Under the pieces are notes generated by a model, which saw nothing but the letters and a program-made list of their open reading frames with translations, was not told where the DNA came from and made no database searches. The position numbers and the translations under genes are program-made. Positions 1-5,673 of a stretch of 9,295 bases of DNA are shown here, one piece after another. The stretch's first letter is position 1, and each line of letters opens with the position of its first letter. The stretch covers positions 1-9,295 of the forward strand of contig CALKDE010000041.1 of assembly GCA_938082955.1 (NCBI GenBank). The letters run 5' to 3'. The DNA comes from an uncultured Pseudomonadales bacterium. Its GTDB lineage: Bacteria > Pseudomonadota > Gammaproteobacteria > Pseudomonadales > Pseudohongiellaceae.

Positions 1-2065
1 TCGCCTCCAATAGAGTCGGATAGATATGTGTCACTGCCGAAATTTTCTTCAGGCCCATTCCATGGGTCATGGCGAAAACAAACTCCCCAATCACCTCGCT
101 GGCGTGATGTCCAACGATTGTTACCCCAAGAATTTTGTCCTTGCCTGGCGCTGTGAGAATCTTGATGAAGCCATGAGCCTCACCATCTGCTAGCGAACGG
201 TCGTGGTGTTCCATTTCATAGCGAGTGAGTTCATAGACAATATTTCTCTCGATAGCTTCAGCCTCGCTAAGCCCAACTCTCGCAACTTCAGGGTCGGTAA
301 ACGTTGCCCAAGGCACAACATTGTAATTCGTCTTCGAGCGCCACAATCCACCCAGCATTGCATTCAATGAGGCGAACCAGGCTTGAAACGATGCCATATG
401 GGTAAACTGATAAGGGCCCGCCACATCGCCGCAGGCAAAGATGTTTGGTAGGCTGGTTTGCAGATATTCGTTAACCTCTACCGTGCCTTGCTTAGTCAGC
501 GCCAAGCCTAAATTTTCTAGACCGAACCCTTCCACGTTTGCCTTGCGGCCAATTGCCAACAACACTTTGTCGAATTCTACTCTAACGGTCTCCCCGTTAT
601 TGTCTGCCTCCATGTAGTCTCCATTATCGTCGGCACCAAACTTCAATAGCTTATGCCCGGTGAGAAGTTGAATACCCTGCTCTTTAAAGGCCTTTGAAAC
701 TATCTCGGACACGTCCTTATCCTCACGCGGCATGATGCGATCAGCCATATCTACCTGCGTTACTTTTGCGCCGAGATTACTAAACGCCTGCGCTAATTCG
801 CAACCGATCGGTCCGCCACCCACAACTAGAAGCCTCTTCGGCAACTCACCCAACGACCACACCGAATCAGATGTGAGGTAGTCAATTTCATTCAGGCCAG
901 GAATCGGCGGCACGAATGGTCGCGCACCCGTGGCGAGAATTATCGAACGGGTAGTGATTGTCCGGTCGTTCACCTTTACAGAATACGGCGATTCAATAAC
1001 AGCATCGCCCAACTCAACTTCGACGCCCAGAGAAGTGAAACGTTCTACCGAGTCGTGCGGTTCTATGGTCTTTATCACCCCCTGTACGCGCGCCATTACT
1101 TCAGAGAAATTGACTTTCCCCACCGCGCCATCGATTCCAAATTCTTTCGCCCGCCTTATATAGGACATAATGCGACCGCTGCGGATAATCGCTTTGCTGG
1201 GAACACAGCCCGTGTTTAAACAGTCGCCTCCCATTTTATGCTTCTCGATTAGAATCACCTTTGCTTTCGCCCCCGCAGTAATCAGCGATGCTATAAGGCC
1301 TGCCGACCCCGCCCCAATCACTACGACGTTGGCATCAAACCTTTTCGGCTTCTCGAACCTCTTAAGCGCCTTGTTACTCTGCACACTATTGAGAATCAAT
1401 TTAGCGATAAGAGGGAAGGCTCCCAGCAACACGAGAGAAGACAAGACCGGCGCACTCACCAATCCCGAGAGCGAGGTGATCTGCGAGAGCTCGGAACCGG
1501 CATTCACGTAGACGACGGTACCGATTAGCATCCCAGCCTGACTCGCAAAATAGAACGACGTTGTGCGAATAGTCGTCAGCCCCATCAAGAGATTCACTAC
1601 GAAGAAGGGAAACAGTGGCACCATACGAATACTGAAAAGATAGAAACTGCCGTCCTTCTCTATGCCTTTGTTCAGTGGGACCAAGTAGTCGCCGAATTTT
1701 CTCTGCACCCAATCTCGAAGCAATACGCGAGATACTAGAAAGGCTAGAGTTGCGCCAATACTACTAGCGAAGGAAACCAGCAATGTTCCCCAGAACACAC
1801 CAAATATGGCGCCGCCTAGCAGTGTGATAATAATAGCGCCAGGAATAGACAGAGAAGTGGCGATCACATATCCGGCAAAGTAGAGAAGAGACGTTTGCAC
1901 AAAATTCTCATTCTTGTAATCTTGAATACTAGAGAGTTGGGATTGCGCGTATTCAAGGGTTAGATACTGCCCTAGATCCAAAGTGATATAACTAAGCACA
2001 GCTACCGCCATTAGCGCGACTACGATAAATCTTGTCTTATTCACAGGTTTTGCCTTCAATTCCAT
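1..2065 (-). CDS. Membrane-anchored FAD/NAD(P) disulfide oxidoreductase with N-terminal TVP38/DedA-type domain (C-terminus cut off)
   Basis: The frame is open for 688 codons from an ATG at 2065 to the left edge. Residues about 13-30 form a membrane helix. Residues about 58-225 are hydrophobic and carry the TVP38/TMEM64 (SNARE-associated/DedA-like) pattern R147-x2-P150-x2-P153-x4-N158. From residue 245 the protein is a class I pyridine nucleotide-disulfide oxidoreductase: FAD-binding GAGSAG at 251-256, redox cysteines C282 and C287 in GGDCLNTGCVPSK, NAD(P)-binding GGGPIG at 416-421, CGD of the second FAD site at 545-547, and H680-x-Y-P-T684 of the dimerisation domain near the cut. Probably some tens of residues are missing. 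The cysteine motif resembles mercuric-reductase-like proteins more than lipoamide dehydrogenase, but no heavy-metal-associated domain is present and the C-terminal cysteines of MerA would lie outside the window. The substrate is unknown; transfer of electrons to a membrane or periplasmic acceptor is inference. The start is uncertain: the ATG has no Shine-Dalgarno, whereas a GTG at 2044 (codon 8) has GAAGG eight bases upstream. Confidence 0.9.
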   Translation of the reverse strand, partial: MELKAKPVNKTRFIVVALMAVAVLSYITLDLGQYLTLEYAQSQLSSIQDYKNENFVQTSLLYFAGYVIATSLSIPGAIIITLLGGAIFGVFWGTLLVSFASSIGATLAFLVSRVLLRDWVQRKFGDYLVPLNKGIEKDGSFYLFSIRMVPLFPFFVVNLLMGLTTIRTTSFYFASQAGMLIGTVVYVNAGSELSQITSLSGLVSAPVLSSLVLLGAFPLIAKLILNSVQSNKALKRFEKPKRFDANVVVIGAGSAGLIASLITAGAKAKVILIEKHKMGGDCLNTGCVPSKAIIRSGRIMSYIRRAKEFGIDGAVGKVNFSEVMARVQGVIKTIEPHDSVERFTSLGVEVELGDAVIESPYSVKVNDRTITTRSIILATGARPFVPPIPGLNEIDYLTSDSVWSLGELPKRLLVVGGGPIGCELAQAFSNLGAKVTQVDMADRIMPREDKDVSEIVSKAFKEQGIQLLTGHKLLKFGADDNGDYMEADNNGETVRVEFDKVLLAIGRKANVEGFGLENLGLALTKQGTVEVNEYLQTSLPNIFACGDVAGPYQFTHMASFQAWFASLNAMLGGLWRSKTNYNVVPWATFTDPEVARVGLSEAEAIERNIVYELTRYEMEHHDRSLADGEAHGFIKILTAPGKDKILGVTIVGHHASEVIGEFVFAMTHGMGLKKISAVTHIYPTLLEA

Positions 2066-2112
2066 TTACAGGAGAATTACTTGCCATTAAGGGACGCAGC
2101 TCAGTTTCTGGC

Positions 2113-2141
2113 ATATAATTGTGCCGAGTAATATTTGCGAA
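2113..2141 (-). promoter_or_regulatory. Weak candidate promoter for the membrane flavoprotein gene
   Basis: Reading the minus strand, TTCGCA (2136-2141) lies 17 bases from TTATAT (2113-2118), or 18 bases from TATATG if shifted by one. The match to sigma-70 is partial. It sits 48 bases upstream of the ATG and overlaps the hemB promoter candidates on the other strand. This is position-based inference only. Confidence 0.25.
2114..2119 (+). promoter_or_regulatory. Candidate upstream -10 box for hemB
   Basis: TATAAT is a perfect sigma-70 -10 match, but I find no good -35 at normal spacing (TTGCCA at 2081-2086 is 27 bases away). It could start a transcript near 2126. It also covers the first base of a TTG at 2119 that would otherwise be the farthest upstream hemB start, which argues against that start. 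Confidence 0.35.
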
Positions 2142-2162
2142 CACAGATCTGTATGCTATAAC
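2135..2162 (+). promoter_or_regulatory. Likely hemB promoter (extended -10)
   Basis: TTGCGA (2135-2140, four of six -35 bases) is followed after 16 bases by TATAAC (2157-2162, five of six). TGC directly before the latter makes an extended -10. Transcription would begin near 2169, giving a leader of about 80 bases before the GTG at 2251. A perfect 10-base palindrome, ACAGATCTGT, fills 2143-2152 in the spacer and could be an operator. Confidence 0.5.
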
Positions 2163-2250
2163 CGTTTGCGCACCATTAGCGAGGAAGATCTTGCTTCGTC
2201 AGCGAAGCAAAGCACTGCGCTTCAATAACACTAAAAAGGTTCATCAAACC

Positions 2251-3261
2251 GTGTCCAATTTTGACTTCAGTCGAAAATACCCCGCAAGCCGTATGCGCCG
2301 TATGCGCCGCGACGAATTTAGCCGCCGCCTCATGCGCGAGACCCGATTGAGCAAAGATGACCTGATATTTCCGGTTTTTATTGTCGAAGGAATCAATCAG
2401 CGCCAAACTATCGAATCTATGCCGGGTATATTCAGGCTGAGTATAGATGAATTACTAGTCGAGGCAGCCGAGCTAGTAGAGTTAGATATTCCCGCCGTCA
2501 CTCTATTTCCATCACTAGATGACTCCACCAAGACCCTAGATGGCAAAGAGGCCTACAATAGCGATGGCCTAGTACAGCGGGCTATTCGGGCATTAAAGGA
2601 GAGCTTTCCCCAGCTCGGCGTAATTACCGACGTTGCCTTGGACCCCTACACGACTCATGGCCAAGACGGCATCATCGATGCCAGCGGTTATGTGCTCAAC
2701 GACGAAACCGTCAAGGTACTCAAACAACAGGCACTCTCTCACTCCTTGGCCGGCGCCGATATAGTCGCTCCCTCGGACATGATGGATGGGCGCGTTGCTG
2801 CTATTCGCAGCATTCTCGAAGAAAATGATCAGATCTACACCCGAATTCTGGCCTATTCCGCCAAATACGCCTCCAGTTACTATGGCCCGTTCCGCGATGC
2901 CGTAGGATCCAGCAGTAATCTGGCCGGAGGCAACAAATACGACTATCAGATGGATATCGCTAACAGCGATGAAGCCATCCAAGAGGTCGCACTGGATCTA
3001 GCCGAAGGCGCCGATATGGTGATGGTTAAGCCGGGCATGCCGTACCTGGACATCGTAAGCCGAGTAAAGCGCGAATTCGGTGCACCAACCTTCGTTTATC
3101 AGGTAAGCGGAGAGTATTCTATGCATATGGCTGCAGTACAAAATGGCTGGCTGGATGAAGAGGCAGTAGCCATGGAGTCCTTAATCGCGATCAAACGCGC
3201 AGGCGCAGATGCGATTCTTACCTATTTCGCGAAGACTGCAGCCCGCCTGCTAAAAGGTTGA
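2251..3261 (+). CDS. hemB: Delta-aminolevulinic acid dehydratase (porphobilinogen synthase)
   Basis: The enzyme condenses two 5-aminolevulinate molecules to porphobilinogen in the cytoplasm, an early step towards heme. The 336-residue product matches the family length. Schiff-base lysines are K205 (YSAKYAS) and K260 (MVMVKPGMPYLD). The metal region at 127-140 reads DVALDPYTTHGQDG, the aspartate version known from magnesium-dependent Pseudomonas-type enzymes, not the zinc-binding three-cysteine version. The N-terminal arm with the RMRRMRRDEFSRRLMRE segment (14-30) aligns with pseudomonad HemB, supporting the GTG at 2251 as start. A frame extension back to a TTG at 2119 would add 44 unconserved residues and begin inside a -10 box. 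The Shine-Dalgarno is weak (AAGG at 2236-2239). An ATG at 2293 is possible but would cut the conserved arm. The gene appears monocistronic, since a promoter candidate lies before the next gene. Confidence 0.96.
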   Translation: MSNFDFSRKYPASRMRRMRRDEFSRRLMRETRLSKDDLIFPVFIVEGINQRQTIESMPGIFRLSIDELLVEAAELVELDIPAVTLFPSLDDSTKTLDGKEAYNSDGLVQRAIRALKESFPQLGVITDVALDPYTTHGQDGIIDASGYVLNDETVKVLKQQALSHSLAGADIVAPSDMMDGRVAAIRSILEENDQIYTRILAYSAKYASSYYGPFRDAVGSSSNLAGGNKYDYQMDIANSDEAIQEVALDLAEGADMVMVKPGMPYLDIVSRVKREFGAPTFVYQVSGEYSMHMAAVQNGWLDEEAVAMESLIAIKRAGADAILTYFAKTAARLLKG

Positions 3262-3300
3262 ACTCGATGAAAAGTATTGGCAACAAATTCAAGCTACCAC

Positions 3301-3328
3301 TTGAAACCTGAATTTTTGTCCTTATCAT
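3301..3328 (+). promoter_or_regulatory. Likely trxA promoter
   Basis: TTGAAA (3301-3306) and TATCAT (3323-3328) each match the sigma-70 consensus at five of six bases and are 16 bases apart. The predicted start near 3335 leaves a leader of about 94 bases before trxA. An AT-rich inverted repeat, TTCAAG (3288-3293) with CTTGAA (3300-3305), overlaps the -35 box. Confidence 0.5.
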
Positions 3329-3428
3329 AGGGCAGGCATCAGGCGAGCATGTAATCGAGCACTTCAATCTGACTACTCCTCATTTGCGACTTTGAATACC
3401 CAAATAGTTTACTACAAGGAAACCTCTT

Positions 3429-3755
3429 ATGAGCGACAATATCGTTCACACTTCTGACAGCAGTTTCGAAGCTGACGTACTTCAAGCCGAAGGCCCCGTC
3501 CTAGTTGATTTCTGGGCGGAGTGGTGTGGCCCCTGCAAAATGATTGCGCCCGTACTCGAAGAGCTCGCTGGCGACTACGAGGGCAAGCTGAAAATCTGCA
3601 AGATGGATGTCGATGCTAACGTCGAAACCGCGCCAAAATATGGCGTGAGAGGTATTCCTACGCTGATTGTTTTCAACAATGGTGACGTGGCCGGCACAAA
3701 GGTTGGCGCGTTGTCTAAATCACAGCTTTCCGCTTTTATTGACAGCGTGATTTAA
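3429..3755 (+). CDS. trxA: Thioredoxin 1
   Basis: A small cytoplasmic dithiol-disulfide oxidoreductase that reduces protein disulfides such as those of ribonucleotide reductase, and is itself reduced by thioredoxin reductase. At 108 residues it has the standard length for a single thioredoxin fold. The active site W32-C33-G34-P35-C36 is intact, the buried aspartate is D27, and the cis-proline loop is G75-I76-P77-T78. There is no signal peptide. The ATG is supported by AAGGA at 3416-3420, eight bases upstream. The order trxA then rho is common in gammaproteobacteria; here they are separated by about 600 bases, and a strong hairpin directly follows the stop codon, so separate transcription of rho is likely. 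Confidence 0.97.
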   Translation: MSDNIVHTSDSSFEADVLQAEGPVLVDFWAEWCGPCKMIAPVLEELAGDYEGKLKICKMDVDANVETAPKYGVRGIPTLIVFNNGDVAGTKVGALSKSQLSAFIDSVI

Positions 3756-3766
3756 ATTGCGTTTAA

Positions 3767-3797
3767 TGTGGCATCTTGATTATCTCAAGATGCCACA
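3767..3797 (+). terminator. Strong hairpin after trxA, without a clear T-tract
   Basis: GTGGCATCTTGA (3768-3779) and TCAAGATGCCAC (3785-3796) form a perfect 12-base-pair stem with a 5-base loop, plus one outer T-A pair. It begins 12 bases after the trxA stop. The sequence that follows is A-rich, so it is not a textbook intrinsic terminator; it may instead protect the trxA mRNA 3' end or act together with Rho. Confidence 0.6.
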
Positions 3798-3933
3798 AAA
3801 TATGATCATGTCGAATCAATTCAATAGATAAATTGATCGACCAAACCACCAAAACCTAATACTAAACACCAAATACTCTAAATCTTTATCACGACTCGTC
3901 GGATGCTAGATCAAGATCCTGAATCAAAATTAA

Positions 3934-4047
3934 ACGACAATAAATCCCGCCTCCAAATACCAACTAGTATTTACAGGTGGACACAATGAAAAAGTAGGTC
4001 TATATTGCGGAAAAGTTGAAGATGGGAAAAAAGGGCTGGCCATTTAA
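3934..4047 (+). other. Short open stretch, possible gene relic, with an overlapping mini-ORF
   Basis: A 37-codon frame without a start codon runs between stops at 3931 and 4045. Its second half reads like protein (includes FTGGHNEKVGLYCGKVEDGK), and its G-rich composition differs from the flanks. In another frame AGGTGG (3975-3980) stands five bases before an ATG at 3986 that encodes only Met-Lys-Lys before TAG. I recognise no family. It may be the worn end of a lost gene, a small leader element, or chance. Confidence 0.2.
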
Positions 4048-4074
4048 GTATTCAAATAAATAGTCAAACAGCTA

Positions 4075-4102
4075 TAGTCAACAAACTAACTACCGATATA
4101 AA
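4075..4102 (+). promoter_or_regulatory. Candidate distal rho promoter
   Basis: TAGTCA (4075-4080, four of six) and TATAAA (4097-4102, five of six) are 16 bases apart. A transcript from here would have a leader of about 250 bases containing two of the C-rich tracts, similar in scale to the long E. coli rho leader. This is a consensus match only. Confidence 0.3.
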
Positions 4103-4225
4103 ACGCAAGTGATGCAATTGATATCACCGCATATGAACTTACGTAATGGTTAGTAGCATAAAACAACAATCTCCGCCTTACACAATTTTCTAAAACGTAA
4201 ACCCAAATCTTTAACGAAACTCCTA

Positions 4226-4243
4226 ACTACTAGTAGTACTACT
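4226..4243 (+). repeat. ACTACT-AGTAGT-ACTACT overlapping palindromes
   Basis: Three 6-base blocks form two overlapping perfect 12-base palindromes: blocks one and two (4226-4237) and blocks two and three (4232-4243). The middle block can pair with either neighbour. It ends six bases before the -35 box of the proximal rho promoter candidate, a typical place for a regulator site. Confidence 0.4.
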
Positions 4244-4249
4244 TTATCT

Positions 4250-4280
4250 ATGACACTTAGATGTGCATGCCAATTATAAT
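4250..4280 (+). promoter_or_regulatory. Candidate proximal rho promoter
   Basis: TATAAT at 4275-4280 is a perfect -10 box. ATGACA at 4250-4255 matches five of six -35 bases, but the 19-base spacer is long. The transcript would start near 4287 with a leader of about 74 C-rich bases. Confidence 0.4.
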
Positions 4281-4360
4281 TTGGGCTGCCCGACTATATC
4301 TGACATAAATCAACTACCAAAAAACTAGAAACTCCTAAACTCACAAGAAGATCCAAACAC

Positions 4361-5620
4361 ATGAATCTAACCGAATTAAAACAAAAGCCAATCGCCGAAC
4401 TTCTAGCTACTGCCCACGAAATGGGATTGGACAATGTTTCGAGAACCCGTAAGCAGGACATCATTTTCGTCTTACTCAAGAAGCATGCGAAGAGCGGCGA
4501 AGATATCAGTGGCGATGGGGTGTTAGAGATATTGCAGGATGGGTTCGGCTTTCTGCGCTCGGCAGACTCTTCGTATTTGGCAGGACCGGATGATATCTAC
4601 GTTTCGCCTAGTCAGATAAGACGTTTTAATCTTCGTACCGGCGACACGGTCGCGGGGAAAATCAGACCACCGAAAGACGGCGAGCGTTATTTTGCACTAC
4701 TAAAGATTCACGAGATTAACTTCAGTAGCCCTGAAGAATCCAAAAACAAGATCCTTTTCGAAAACCTCACTCCCCTGTTCCCAGACGACAGACTAACTCT
4801 TGAAGTCGGCAACGGCAGCACGGAAGATCTCAGTGCCAGAGTCATTGATTTAGCAGCGCCTATTGGCAAAGGGCAGCGCGGCCTCATCGTTTCACCACCA
4901 AAGGCAGGTAAGACATTAATTCTACAGAACATGGCGCAGTCCATTGCTAAAAATAACCCTGAATGCAGACTAATCGTTCTGCTAATAGATGAGCGGCCAG
5001 AGGAAGTAACAGAGATGCAGCGCTCGGTGCGAGGCGAAGTAGTCGCCAGCACATTTGATGAGCCACCTGCGCGGCACGTACAAGTAGCAGAAATGGTGAT
5101 TGAAAAAGCGAAGCGCCTGGTCGAACACAAGGAAGACGTAATCATCTTGTTAGATTCGATTACGCGCCTTGCCAGAGCCTACAACACGATTATTCCATCC
5201 TCCGGAAAGGTCTTAACCGGTGGTGTCGATGCACACGCACTGGAACGTCCGAAACGATTTTTCGGCGCGGCAAGAAATCTGGAAGAAGGGGGCAGCCTCA
5301 CTATTATCGCCACCGCGCTGGTCGAAACCGGATCGAAGATGGACGAAGTAATCTACGAAGAATTTAAGGGCACGGGTAATATGGAACTGCATCTCGATCG
5401 AAAGATCGCAGAGAAGCGGGTCTACCCTGCTATCAACGTGCGCCGATCTGGTACGCGTCGCGAAGAATTGTTAACCTCCGAAGAAGAATTGCAACGCATG
5501 TGGATTTTACGCAAGCTGCTTACATCGATGGAAGATGTGCAGGCGACGGAGTTCATTATCGACAAACTTAAAGAGACGAAGACTAACGAAGAGTTCTTCA
5601 ATTCGATGAAGCGAAAGTAA
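4361..5620 (+). CDS. rho: Transcription termination factor Rho
   Basis: A hexameric RNA-dependent ATPase that loads on C-rich unstructured RNA and releases RNA polymerase. At 419 residues it has the length of the E. coli protein and matching numbering. The N-terminal helical domain (1-47) is followed by the cold-shock-like RNA-binding domain with DGFGFLRSADSSYLAGPDDI at 60-79. The ATPase part has Walker A with K181 and K184 (SPPKAGKT), catalytic E211 in LLIDERPEE, Walker B ending at D265 (VIILLDSITRLARAYN), the Q/R loops around 278-290 (SGKVLTGGVD), and the arginine finger R366. No inserted domain is present. The start matches the conserved MNLTELKQKPIAELL opening; the Shine-Dalgarno is weak (AAGAAG at about 4345-4350), which may matter in a gene expected to limit its own expression. 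ubiD follows after 53 bases with no terminator seen. Confidence 0.98.
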   Translation: MNLTELKQKPIAELLATAHEMGLDNVSRTRKQDIIFVLLKKHAKSGEDISGDGVLEILQDGFGFLRSADSSYLAGPDDIYVSPSQIRRFNLRTGDTVAGKIRPPKDGERYFALLKIHEINFSSPEESKNKILFENLTPLFPDDRLTLEVGNGSTEDLSARVIDLAAPIGKGQRGLIVSPPKAGKTLILQNMAQSIAKNNPECRLIVLLIDERPEEVTEMQRSVRGEVVASTFDEPPARHVQVAEMVIEKAKRLVEHKEDVIILLDSITRLARAYNTIIPSSGKVLTGGVDAHALERPKRFFGAARNLEEGGSLTIIATALVETGSKMDEVIYEEFKGTGNMELHLDRKIAEKRVYPAINVRRSGTRREELLTSEEELQRMWILRKLLTSMEDVQATEFIIDKLKETKTNEEFFNSMKRK

Positions 5621-5673
5621 TCCGCTATTGCGAATTTCTCATAAAAATCTATTAGCAACATAAGCGGCCAACT

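Larger units (their letters stand above)
3798..4360 (+). promoter_or_regulatory. Gene-free rho upstream region with C-rich, G-poor (rut-like) tracts
   Basis: No convincing gene is visible on either strand in this AT-rich stretch. On the plus strand several tracts are rich in C and nearly free of G: by hand count 20 C to 2 G in 3841-3900, 17 to 3 in 4161-4220, and 16 to 4 in 4301-4360. Unstructured RNA of this composition is what Rho binds. E. coli rho is known to be autoregulated by Rho-dependent termination in its leader, so the same is inferred here. A G-rich purine patch at 3986-4040 interrupts the pattern. Two promoter candidates and a repeated ACTACT/AGTAGT motif lie in the second half. 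Confidence 0.55.

Noticed and set aside
1401..1712. Minus-strand 103-residue reading frame in another frame of the flavoprotein
   Set aside because: The overlapping frame encodes the membrane domain with its conserved R-P-P-N pattern.
2119..2250. N-terminal 44-residue extension of HemB from a TTG start
   Set aside because: The TTG begins in a TATAAT box, the better promoter lies inside the extension, and the added residues do not resemble HemB.
3288..3317. Intrinsic terminator after hemB (TTCAAG/CTTGAA stem, then TTTTT)
   Set aside because: The stem is short and AT-rich, the T-run is separated from it by seven bases, and the right arm overlaps the likely trxA -35 box.
3815..3837. ATCAATT/AATTGAT inverted repeat
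   Set aside because: Seven AT-rich base pairs with a 9-base loop are expected by chance in such sequence.
4294..4479. Minus-strand 61-residue reading frame across the rho start
   Set aside because: It mirrors the conserved rho coding sequence and has no recognisable domain or start signal.
4708..5145. Minus-strand 145-residue reading frame inside rho
   Set aside because: Ser/Arg/Thr-rich composition typical of antisense to a conserved gene; the plus-strand frame is unmistakably Rho.
5621..5673. Terminator or promoter between rho and ubiD
   Set aside because: Only CCGCT/AGCGG with a very large loop is seen and no convincing promoter boxes, so cotranscription is preferred.
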